DNA of 16,670 nt from Chloroflexota bacterium (GTDB taxonomy: Bacteria; Chloroflexota; Anaerolineae; Anaerolineales; JACQED01): the NCBI GenBank assembly GCA_016200785.1, contig JACQED010000528.1, positions 1 to 16,670 of the forward strand, in the 5' to 3' direction. Made by a program: the position numbers and the translations under genes. Each line of letters begins with the position of its first letter. Positions within the stretch are counted from its first letter, which is position 1. The notes beneath the pieces are model-generated. The model ran no database searches, had not been told where the DNA came from, and worked only from the letters and a program-made list of their open reading frames with translations. Shown one piece after another: positions 6,462-13,329 of the stretch.

Positions 6462-8231
6462 TCATTTAATCTCCACCTCAAACGGCGCGATCATCCACGC
6501 TTTCTCTTTCACCAGCGCGGCGACCAATCCCATCACGTCGGCCCAACTCTGCGTCGGGAACGGAGGCGGAAGCAATCCGCCTTTGCCCGACCCGACCCAC
6601 ACCGGCGGCGTCCAGTCGTCGGGCTTGAGTTCGGCAAGTTCCTGTGCCTTCTCGACAGCCACCCTCAAGTCGCCTATCTGATCGACGAGGCCGTGAGTCA
6701 GGGCCTGTTTGCCCAGCCACACTCGGCCCCCGGCGATCGAGTCCAGCTTGGCCTCTTCCATGTTTCGCCCATCAACGACGATTCGCTTGAACTGCCGATA
6801 CAACTCGTCGATCATTTTTTGAACCACCGGACGACCTGAGTCGCCGAACGGCGCGTCACTGCCGAACAAGCCGGCGTGCGCCCCGCGCTCAAGATGCACT
6901 TGCCGGGCGCGAAATCGGTCGAAGAGGCCGGCGGCGACGAATTTCAAAATGATGACGCCGATCGAGCCTGTGACCGTAAGCGGCTGGGCGACGATCCAGT
7001 TGGCCCCGGCTGACACGTAGTAGCCGCCGGAAGCAGCATAGTTCGCCATATAGACGACCACCGGCTTCTTCGTCCGAACGCGCGCCACCTCTCGCCAGAT
7101 CGAGTCCGATGCGCCCGCGGCGCCGCCGCGCGAATCCACGTGGAAGACAATCGCCGCAAAAGCGTCGTCGTTCTCAGCCCGGCGGAATGCTTGCGCCACC
7201 GACTCCGACCCGGCCATCGCGTTGCCGACGAATGGCAGGGGAAGAGGGATGGGCAGGCGCTGGCTTTTGCCGGGAATGATCGTGCCCTCGAGAGTGATGA
7301 CCGCGATTGACTTGCCCGATCGCCAGCGCAACGGCCGAACCAACAGCCGGTTGGCCGCCCTCCACGTCACGAACTTGGCGCCTGGCTCTGCTTTGTTCTT
7401 CTTGCCTCTCTTTCCTCCGTTCCGTTTGCCTTCGTCTGTCTTCGCGTCCAACAAGACGGGCAACTCGTCAAAATAGCACACCGCGTCAACCAATCCATCG
7501 GCCATCGCCTGGTGAGCCAGCTTGGGAGCCGAGTCAATCAGTTCGCGCACTCTGCGGGCTTCCATCCTGCGCCCGGCCGCGATCGCGCTGACGATCTCCT
7601 CATGCTGGCCGTCGAGTATCCAGTCGAGCATCTCCCGGTGTTCTGGCGAGATGTCCGAACGGGCGAATGTGTCGCCGGCGGTCTTGTAGGGCGCGACGTT
7701 TACCACTTCGGCCTGAATGCCATAAGCGTCGAGCGCGTCCTTGAGAAAGATGAGATCCAGCCGGAGGCCGAAGACGTTCCACCCGCCGCCGGGCGGCAAT
7801 GTGATCTGATCGGCGGCGGTGGCGAGGAAGTACGTGGCATTCGAGAATTCATCGGCATACGCCACGACTCGCTTCCCCGTTGCGCGGAACCGCGCAATCG
7901 CATTTCGCACACTGCAGACGGTCGCCCAGCCTTCCGGCGCGAAATCGTCCAGCCGGAGCACGACACCCTTCGGGCGCGGATCGGCCGCGATGCGTTCGAG
8001 CATGAGGCGCAGGGCCAGCAGGCTCAGGCCGTCGGCGGGGGCGGGGAAGCCTGGCACAGGCGGGAGGTAACGCTGCCACCACGCGGAGGGGAGAATGAAC
8101 TCAGGCAAGGATCCGGCCAGATCGATTACCACGTAGTCAATCCTCTGACGGGACGCGCGCCGCGCCAGATTGCCAACAGAAACCCACCCGTTACGCCAGA
8201 TGTCTTGAATCCTCACACGAAAATTACTCAC
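6462..8231 (-). CDS. sppA: SppA-type S49 peptidase (signal peptide peptidase, long form)
   Basis: The 589-residue product has two tandem S49 domains, like the 67-kDa E. coli SppA that degrades signal peptides left after secretion. The N-terminal half supplies the general-base lysine, K183 in NVAPYKTAGDTFARSDISPE. The C-terminal half supplies the nucleophile S401 in NYAASGGYYVSAGA, followed by LTVTGSIGVI. Residues about 262-290 form a lysine-rich linker (GKRNGGKRGKKNK). The start is GTG 8231 with AGGAG 8 nt upstream. Unlike E. coli SppA, no N-terminal membrane helix is evident, so it may be cytoplasmic or peripheral. It lies 49 bp downstream of pstB1 on the same strand and could be co-transcribed with it. 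Confidence 0.92.
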   Translation of the reverse strand: MSNFRVRIQDIWRNGWVSVGNLARRASRQRIDYVVIDLAGSLPEFILPSAWWQRYLPPVPGFPAPADGLSLLALRLMLERIAADPRPKGVVLRLDDFAPEGWATVCSVRNAIARFRATGKRVVAYADEFSNATYFLATAADQITLPPGGGWNVFGLRLDLIFLKDALDAYGIQAEVVNVAPYKTAGDTFARSDISPEHREMLDWILDGQHEEIVSAIAAGRRMEARRVRELIDSAPKLAHQAMADGLVDAVCYFDELPVLLDAKTDEGKRNGGKRGKKNKAEPGAKFVTWRAANRLLVRPLRWRSGKSIAVITLEGTIIPGKSQRLPIPLPLPFVGNAMAGSESVAQAFRRAENDDAFAAIVFHVDSRGGAAGASDSIWREVARVRTKKPVVVYMANYAASGGYYVSAGANWIVAQPLTVTGSIGVIILKFVAAGLFDRFRARQVHLERGAHAGLFGSDAPFGDSGRPVVQKMIDELYRQFKRIVVDGRNMEEAKLDSIAGGRVWLGKQALTHGLVDQIGDLRVAVEKAQELAELKPDDWTPPVWVGSGKGGLLPPPFPTQSWADVMGLVAALVKEKAWMIAPFEVEIK

Positions 8232-8280
8232 GGGCCTGTCTCCTGAAGACGCTGCTGATCTCTATCGCTGACCCCTGCTG

Positions 8281-9045
8281 TCATCCCGACCTCCCGGTCA
8301 CATAGTCGGCCGTGAGTTGCGCCGATGGCCGGGTGAAAATCCTGTCTGTCCTGTCGAACTCGACCAGTTCGCCGAGCCAGAACATCCCGGTGAGATCGGA
8401 AACGCGCGCGGCCTGTTGCATGTTGTGGGTGACGATGACGATGGTGTATTTTTCCTTGAGTCGCGCGATCAATTCTTCGATCTTGAGTGTGGCAATCGGA
8501 TCCAGCGCCGAGCAAGGCTCGTCCATGAGGATCACTTCCGGCTGGACGGCCAGCACGCGGGCCAGGCACACTCGCTGTTGCTGGCCCAGCGCGAGGTCGA
8601 GCGCAGGCTCGCGCAGTTTATCTTTCACCTCGTCCCACAATGCGGCGTCCATCAACGATTGCTCGACAATATCGCCCAGCCGTTGGCCGTCGGTCAGGCT
8701 GAGCGCGCGCGGGCCGAAAGCCACGTTGTCGAAGATTGATTGCGGAAAGGGGTTGGGTTTCTGGAAAACCAGCCCGACGCGGCGGCGCAAGTCAGCCACA
8801 TCGGTCTCGGCGTCATTGATGTTCGCCCCGTCGAGCAGGATGTCCCCCTCCACGCGCGTCCCCGGGATGCGGTCGTTCATCCGGTTGAGGCAACGCAGGA
8901 ACGTTGACTTGCCGCAACCCGACGGCCCGATGAGCGCAGTCACCCTTCCCGCCGGAATGTCCATCGAGATGCCTGACAGCGCGCGCTTTGGGCCGTAATG
9001 GAAGTTGAGATCGCGGACGGCAAATTTCACGATGGATTGACTCAT
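8281..9045 (-). CDS. pstB: phosphate ABC transporter ATP-binding protein PstB, copy 1 (variant signature motif)
   Basis: The 254-residue product energises phosphate import through PstC/PstA. Walker A is GPSGCGKS (40-47). The Q-loop VFQKPNPFP with Q95 is standard for PstB, Walker B is VILMDE (171-176), the D-loop is SALD, and H207 (VIVTHNMQQA) is the switch histidine. The ABC signature is LALGQ (151-155) instead of LSGGQ, a change that touches the ATP-contacting part of the motif. The gene is divergent from pstS across a 42-bp gap and is followed by sppA. Its length and motif positions match the second PstB at 11759-12523 residue for residue. Annotation as PstB is secure; its activity alone or with the other copy is not known. 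Confidence 0.94.
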   Translation of the reverse strand: MSQSIVKFAVRDLNFHYGPKRALSGISMDIPAGRVTALIGPSGCGKSTFLRCLNRMNDRIPGTRVEGDILLDGANINDAETDVADLRRRVGLVFQKPNPFPQSIFDNVAFGPRALSLTDGQRLGDIVEQSLMDAALWDEVKDKLREPALDLALGQQQRVCLARVLAVQPEVILMDEPCSALDPIATLKIEELIARLKEKYTIVIVTHNMQQAARVSDLTGMFWLGELVEFDRTDRIFTRPSAQLTADYVTGRSG

Positions 9046-9070
9046 CGCCGGAGCATTTTACTCTAATCTC

Positions 9071-9080
9071 GATTATAATC
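9071..9080. promoter_or_regulatory. palindromic -10 element shared by pstS and pstB1
   Basis: GATTATAATC is a perfect 10-bp palindrome. It gives consensus TATAAT rightward (9074-9079) and TATAAT leftward (9077-9072). The rightward start point would fall around 9086, next to the pstS ATG at 9088, so pstS would be leaderless or nearly so; no Shine-Dalgarno precedes it. The leftward transcript would have a leader of about 20 nt. Neither direction has a good -35 box, which suggests an activator, plausibly a PhoB/PhoP-type regulator. No clear Pho box was identified. Confidence 0.6.
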
Positions 9081-9087
9081 CAGTCCG

Positions 9088-9960
9088 ATGCGCCATCGTT
9101 CGATCTGCATCGCCGTCCTCGTTTCGCTTCTTGCCTCCTGTGGCTCTCCCGCCGGTCAATCTGCCCCAACCGCTTCGCAATCCGCCATCGAAGACAAAGG
9201 CTCGGATACGATGGTCAACCTCGCGCTGGCGTGGGCCGAGCGGTACGGAGCGGAGCATCCCGAGGCGCGGCTCTCGGTCACCGGCGGCGGGTCGGGCACG
9301 GGCATCGCCGCGATGATCAACGGCACGGCGAGCATCGCCAACGCCTCGCGCGCGATAAAAGCCGAGGAAAAACAGCAGGCGGAGGCCAACGGCCTGCAGC
9401 CGGTTGAATTCGTGGTCGCGCGCGACGCGATTGCCGTCATCGTCAACCCCGCCAACCCGGTCGCTCGACTCACCATCGCGCAACTCTCCGACATCTATAG
9501 CGGCAAGATCACGAACTGGCGTGAGGCCGGCGGCCAGGATCGACCGATTGTCTTGCTCTCCCGCGAGTCGAACTCGGGCACGCACGTCTATTTTTTGGAG
9601 CAGGTCGTGCGGCAGGGACGCAAAGACGACCACACGCTCTTTGCGCCGGAGACGCTCTTACTGCCCAGTTCCGAAGGCATCAGCGCCGAGATCAGGCAGA
9701 ACCCGAACGCCATTGGCTATGACGGCCTGGGCTACGTGACTCCGGATGTAAAAGTGATCGCCGTCGCCGGGAATCCCGCCGGGCCGTTTTTTCTGCCGAC
9801 GATTGAGACCGTAACGAAGAAAGAATATCCCATCGCCCGCGACCTTTACATGTACACTCCCGGCCAGCCAACGGGAGCAGTCAAAGATTATCTCGACTGG
9901 ATCATTGGCCCGGAGGCGCAGGGGATTGTGAAAGAACTTGGGTTTGTGCCCATCCGCTAA
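9088..9960 (+). CDS. pstS: phosphate-binding lipoprotein PstS
   Basis: The 290-residue product is the extracytoplasmic receptor that captures phosphate for the PstCAB importer. A lipoprotein signal peptide ends in the lipobox LASC with C18 as the acylated cysteine, so the protein should be tethered to the outer face of the membrane. Phosphate-contact loops are recognisable as KGSDTM (37-42), GGGSGTG (66-72) and SRESNSGTH (158-166). The strings LSDIYSGKITNW and NPNAIGYDGLGY are family landmarks. It heads the rightward pst operon; the ATG lies just past a consensus -10 element, implying leaderless translation. A perfect hairpin separates it from pstC, which may set a higher level of PstS than of the permease. 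Confidence 0.96.
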   Translation: MRHRSICIAVLVSLLASCGSPAGQSAPTASQSAIEDKGSDTMVNLALAWAERYGAEHPEARLSVTGGGSGTGIAAMINGTASIANASRAIKAEEKQQAEANGLQPVEFVVARDAIAVIVNPANPVARLTIAQLSDIYSGKITNWREAGGQDRPIVLLSRESNSGTHVYFLEQVVRQGRKDDHTLFAPETLLLPSSEGISAEIRQNPNAIGYDGLGYVTPDVKVIAVAGNPAGPFFLPTIETVTKKEYPIARDLYMYTPGQPTGAVKDYLDWIIGPEAQGIVKELGFVPIR

Positions 9961-9965
9961 TTGCC

Positions 9966-10013
9966 GATTGCTGATTTCTGATTGCTGAATGGGCCAATCA
10001 GAAATCAGCAATC
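9966..10013. repeat. perfect 19-bp inverted repeat built of GATTGCT heptamers between pstS and pstC
   Basis: The left arm 9966-9984 and right arm 9995-10013 (CAATCAGAAATCAGCAATC) are exactly complementary, with a 10-nt loop. The left arm consists of 7-bp units (GATTGCT, GATTTCT, GATTG). The structure fills most of the 66-bp gap, and partial copies continue up to the pstC ATG. There is no T tract, so it is more likely an mRNA stabiliser or partial attenuator than a full terminator. Confidence 0.85.
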
Positions 10014-10026
10014 ACAAATCAGCAAT

Positions 10027-10920
10027 ATGACGCCACGGAATCTGCGAGAAGTCGTTATCGAGTCCCTCGTCCGCGCCGCCGGTTACTCCGCCGTCGTCTT
10101 CGTCGGGCTGATCTTCTTTTTCTTGTTGCGCGAGGGCCTACCGGGCTTCGCCGAAGTCAGCCTACCGGCGCTGTTCGGTAGTCGCTGGTATCCAACCGAA
10201 GGGCACTATGGCCTCCTGCCTCTCATCGGCGGGTCGCTCGTCGTTACACTCGGCGCGGCGGCGATCGCCGTTCCGTTCGGATTGGCGACGGCGATCTTTA
10301 TCTCGGAGATCGCGCCGCGCTGGGCGCGCGAAATACTCAAGCCGCTGGTTGAAATCCTCGGCGGTTTGCCCTCGGTCGTGCTGGGTTTCCTCGGCGTGCT
10401 CGTCCTCGCTCCGTTCATGCGCGTCCTTCTGAATCTGCCGACCGGCCTGACTGCCTTCACCGGCTCCGTGCTATTGGCTGGAATGGCGATCCCCACTCTG
10501 GTGAGCGTCGCCGAAGACGCGCTCGACGCCGTGCCGCGCAATTACCGCGACGCGGCAGTGGCGCTGGGTGCGAGCGAATGGCAGACGATCTGGCGCGTCA
10601 CGCTTCCGGCGGCGCGATCCGGCGTGCTCACGGCAGTCATGCTTGGAATCGGGAGGGCGATCGGCGAAACGATGACGGTGATGATGGTGACGGGCAACGC
10701 GGCCCGTCTGCCGACCACGCCGAATTCGCTGTTCCTGCCGATTCGGACGATGACGGCGACGATTGCCGCCGAGATGGGCGAGGTCGCCAACGGCAGCACG
10801 CACTATCACGTTTTGTTCGTCATCGGCATCGTTCTGTTCGTGATTTCGTTCATCGTCAATCTGGCGGCAGGCGCGGTCGTCTTCCGGCGCCCCAAGCGCG
10901 CTGAGCGGGTGTTATCGTGA
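10027..10920 (+). CDS. pstC: phosphate ABC transporter permease PstC
   Basis: The 297-residue integral membrane protein pairs with PstA to form the phosphate channel. About six hydrophobic helices are visible (near residues 18-36, 64-93, 113-135, 143-160, 198-218 and 265-290). The cytoplasmic coupling loop that contacts PstB is DAVPRNYRDAAVALGASEW (167-185) followed by TLPAARSGV. AIGETMTVMM is a typical PstC string. The open frame extends upstream to a TTG at 9982 inside the repeat, but ATG 10027 is the natural start. No ribosome site is visible because repeat sequence fills the leader. The stop TGA overlaps the pstA start in GTGATG, so translation of the two permeases is coupled. Confidence 0.95.
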   Translation: MTPRNLREVVIESLVRAAGYSAVVFVGLIFFFLLREGLPGFAEVSLPALFGSRWYPTEGHYGLLPLIGGSLVVTLGAAAIAVPFGLATAIFISEIAPRWAREILKPLVEILGGLPSVVLGFLGVLVLAPFMRVLLNLPTGLTAFTGSVLLAGMAIPTLVSVAEDALDAVPRNYRDAAVALGASEWQTIWRVTLPAARSGVLTAVMLGIGRAIGETMTVMMVTGNAARLPTTPNSLFLPIRTMTATIAAEMGEVANGSTHYHVLFVIGIVLFVISFIVNLAAGAVVFRRPKRAERVLS

Positions 10921-11765
10921 TGTCACGGCAAGCGACCCAGCGACTGATGTTCGCGGTGATCACCGTGGCCGCGATTACGACCGTTACGCCAATCATTCTC
11001 GTCGTCGGTTATATCTTTTGGCAGGGCGCGCCGGCGGTGTCTATTGATTTCCTCTCGACCGGGCCACGCGAGGGAATGCGAGCGGGCGGAATCTTCCCGG
11101 CGATTGTAGGCACCCTGCTGCTCACACTCGGAACGGGTGTCATCGCCGTGCCGCTCGGCATTGCGGCGGCGATCTATCTCTCCGAGTACGCCGGCGACAA
11201 CCGGGCCACCCGCCTGATTCGACTGGCGATCATCAACCTCGCCGGTATCCCGTCCGTGGTCTATGGCCTGTTCGGCCTCGGCCTTTTTGTCTTGTTCTTG
11301 CGCTTTGGCACATCGATTCTAGCCGGATCGCTGACGCTGGCGATCATGACTCTGCCCGTGATCATCTCGACTGCCGAGGAAGCAATTCGGGCCGTGCCGC
11401 AGAGTTTCCGCGTGGTGAGCGTCAGCCTCGGCGGAACGAAGTGGCAGACGATCCGCCGAGTGGTTCTGCCGCAAGCCTTGCCGGGAATCCTCACCGGCGT
11501 GATCCTCGGCCTGGAGCGCGCCGCCGGCGAGACCGCGCCGATCTTGTTCACGGTCGCCGCGTTCTTCCTCCCGCGCCTGCCGCATTCGGTTTTCGATCAG
11601 ACGATGGCCCTGCCGTATCACTTGTTCGTAATCTCGACGCAAGTCCCCGGTATGCCGATCCACATTCAATACGGCACCGCGCTCGTTCTACTGACCTTCG
11701 TTCTCTCGATGAACGTCATCGCCACGTTCGTACGCAGTTATTACCGCCGCCGCCGACAATGGTAG
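10920..11765 (+). CDS. pstA: phosphate ABC transporter permease PstA
   Basis: The 281-residue membrane protein is the second half of the phosphate channel. Helices appear near residues 10-33, 57-88, 103-128, 133-150, 190-215 and 250-272. IPSVVYGLFGLGLFV and the coupling loop AVPQSFRVVSVSLGGTKW with VLPQALPGI are characteristic of PstA, as is LERAAGETAPILFT. The start is either GTG 10917 (4-bp overlap with pstC) or ATG 10920 (1-bp overlap); I use the ATG. The stop overlaps the next gene: pstB2 begins at 11759, seven bases before the end of pstA. The tail RSYYRRRRQW is strongly basic and should be cytoplasmic. Confidence 0.95.
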   Translation: MSRQATQRLMFAVITVAAITTVTPIILVVGYIFWQGAPAVSIDFLSTGPREGMRAGGIFPAIVGTLLLTLGTGVIAVPLGIAAAIYLSEYAGDNRATRLIRLAIINLAGIPSVVYGLFGLGLFVLFLRFGTSILAGSLTLAIMTLPVIISTAEEAIRAVPQSFRVVSVSLGGTKWQTIRRVVLPQALPGILTGVILGLERAAGETAPILFTVAAFFLPRLPHSVFDQTMALPYHLFVISTQVPGMPIHIQYGTALVLLTFVLSMNVIATFVRSYYRRRRQW

Positions 11766-12523
11766 CTACCCCAAAGATTGTGATTGACCGCCTCTCAATC
11801 CAATACGACGACGGCACGGAGTCACTGCGCGACGTCAGCATTGAGATTCTGGCGAACGAAGTCACAGTGCTGTTCGGGCCAGCCGGCGGGGGAAAGAGCA
11901 CGCTTCTCCGCGCCCTCAACCGGCTGACCGATTTGGTTCCACGCACTCACATCACAGGGCGCATCCTGTTGGACGGCGAGGACGTTCTTGCAGACGGAGT
12001 GGATGTCGTTCGCCTGCGTCGCAGAGTCGGGATGGTGTTTGCCCAGCCCATTCCCCTGCCGATGAGCGTTCGCCAAAATGTGATCTACGGATTGGAACTG
12101 GCGGGGGAGAAACGAAAGAGCCGGCTGGACGAGGCCATGGAGCAGGGCTTGCGCGCGGCGGCGCTGTGGGACGAAGTGAAAGACCGGTTGCACGATCCGG
12201 CGAGTGCCCTGTCGGGGGGCCAGCAACAGCGGTTGTGCCTCGCACGGGTGTTGGCTCTGGAACCCGAAGTGATTCTTCTGGATGAACCTACCTCCGGCCT
12301 CGACCCGATCTCGACCGGCAAAGTCGAAGCCTCGCTTCAAGACCTCAAGCAGGCATACACCGTCGTCATCGTGCCCCACTCGATCCAGCAGGCCGCGCGC
12401 ATCGCCGACCGGGCCGCTTTCTTCCTGCAGGGCGAACTGATCGAGTACGCTTCCGGCAAGACGATTTTCACCGCGCCGAAGGATAAGCGGACGGAGGATT
12501 ACGTGACGGGGAGGTTCGGGTAA
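11759..12523 (+). CDS. pstB: phosphate ABC transporter ATP-binding protein PstB, copy 2 (variant Q-loop)
   Basis: The 254-residue ATPase closes the rightward pst operon. The ATG at 11759 overlaps the pstA stop by 7 bp. Walker A GPAGGGKS (40-47), signature LSGGQ (151-155), Walker B VILLDE (171-176) and H207 (VIVPHSIQQA) are present. At the Q-loop it reads VFAQPIPLP, so position 95, glutamine in the other PstB, is alanine here and a glutamine follows at 96. Motif positions coincide exactly with those of PstB1 on the other side of pstS. It is probably the ATPase co-expressed with PstCA, and PstB1 is either a paralogue with its own use or its partner. The gene converges with an unrelated ABC ATPase, the stop codons being 4 bp apart. 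Confidence 0.93.
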   Translation: MVATPKIVIDRLSIQYDDGTESLRDVSIEILANEVTVLFGPAGGGKSTLLRALNRLTDLVPRTHITGRILLDGEDVLADGVDVVRLRRRVGMVFAQPIPLPMSVRQNVIYGLELAGEKRKSRLDEAMEQGLRAAALWDEVKDRLHDPASALSGGQQQRLCLARVLALEPEVILLDEPTSGLDPISTGKVEASLQDLKQAYTVVIVPHSIQQAARIADRAAFFLQGELIEYASGKTIFTAPKDKRTEDYVTGRFG

Positions 12524-12527
12524 AGTC

Positions 12528-13268
12528 TTACAGTTCTAAGCCAGCCATCACATCCATGATCGCTTGCACGTTGCTGTCGGCGGCGCTGTTGTTCAACTCG
12601 CGCACAATTAGCCCGTCCTTCAAGAATATCACCCGGTCGGCGTAGGACGCGGCGCGCGGATCGTGCGTCACCATCACAATCGTCGCGCCGAGTTCGTCGC
12701 ACGTCTTCCGCAGTAGCTCCAGAATCGCGGTTCCCGATTTCGAGTCCAGATTGCCGGTCGGCTCGTCGGCTAGCACGATCTCCGGGTCGTTGGCAAAGGC
12801 GCGGGCGATGGCGACGCGCTGTTGCTGCCCGCCGGAGAGTTGATCTGGCTTGTGATGCCGGCGATCGGTCAGGCCCACGAGGTCGAGCAGTCTGTCGATT
12901 CTCCCGCGCTGCTTGTCGAGACTCTGACCGTCGATCAATAGCGGCAGGCCGATATTCTCCTCGGCAGTCAGCGTTGGCAGAAGATTGTAGAACTGAAAGA
13001 TGAAGCCGACCTTTCTCCGCCGCACCACGGTGATTTGATTGTCGTTCAACTTGGAAAGCGGCTGGCCCGCCAGCCTGATCTCGCCGTCGGTCGGCCCGTC
13101 GAGTCCGCCGAGCAGGTGAAGCAGCGTAGACTTGCCCGATCCCGATGGGCCCATAATGGCGACGAACTCGCCCTGATTGACGACCAGGCTCACCCCGTCG
13201 AGCGCACTGACGGTGACCTGGCCCATTTGGTATTCTTTCTTGACTTGGTCGGCTTCGAGGACAGACAT
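12528..13268 (-). CDS. orphan ABC transporter ATPase, LolD/MacB/FtsE-like
   Basis: The 246-residue ATPase belongs to the group that works with FtsX-like permeases (lipoprotein release, macrolide or peptide export). The start is ATG 13268, with GGAG 4 nt upstream; the frame continues to 13319 only through repeat sequence. Walker A is GPSGSGKS (40-47), the Q-loop region FQFYNLLPTLTAEEN (91-105) is diagnostic of this group, the signature is LSGGQQQR (144-151), Walker B is IVLADEPTGNLDS, and the switch histidine is H202 in MVTHDP. All catalytic motifs are intact. No permease gene is adjacent: the downstream neighbour is convergent pstB2 and the upstream gene is an SIS protein. Its partner must be encoded elsewhere, or the locus has been rearranged. 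Substrate is unknown. Confidence 0.92.
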   Translation of the reverse strand: MSVLEADQVKKEYQMGQVTVSALDGVSLVVNQGEFVAIMGPSGSGKSTLLHLLGGLDGPTDGEIRLAGQPLSKLNDNQITVVRRRKVGFIFQFYNLLPTLTAEENIGLPLLIDGQSLDKQRGRIDRLLDLVGLTDRRHHKPDQLSGGQQQRVAIARAFANDPEIVLADEPTGNLDSKSGTAILELLRKTCDELGATIVMVTHDPRAASYADRVIFLKDGLIVRELNNSAADSNVQAIMDVMAGLEL

Positions 13269-13277
13269 GTTTCTCCA

Positions 13278-13328
13278 GATTGTTGATTGCTGATTGCCGA
13301 TTGAGTCGGCAGTCGGCAATCAGAAATC
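13278..13328. repeat. GATTGCY heptamer repeat with inverted arm between SIS gene and ABC ATPase
   Basis: Four 7-bp units (GATTGTT, GATTGCT, GATTGCC, GATTGAG) run from 13278 to 13305. An inverted arm follows: TGATTGCCGA (13291-13300) pairs perfectly with TCGGCAATCA (13313-13322), extends by one pair and, past a mismatch, by four more. The repeat fills the whole gap between the two genes, and repeat-like sequence (CAGTCAGCAAT) continues into the last codons of the SIS gene. Confidence 0.75.
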
Positions 13329-13329
13329 T

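Noticed and set aside
7512..8246. Plus-strand open frame over sppA, and similar ones over pstB1 (8312-8998) and the SIS gene (13690-14577)
   Set aside because: Each lies antisense to a confidently assigned gene and shows the low-complexity composition of a mirrored frame.
9046..9087. Pho box in the pstS/pstB1 gap
   Set aside because: Weak 7-bp similarity (CTCTAAT, CTCGATT) is present, but it does not match known Pho box sequence or spacing well enough to call.
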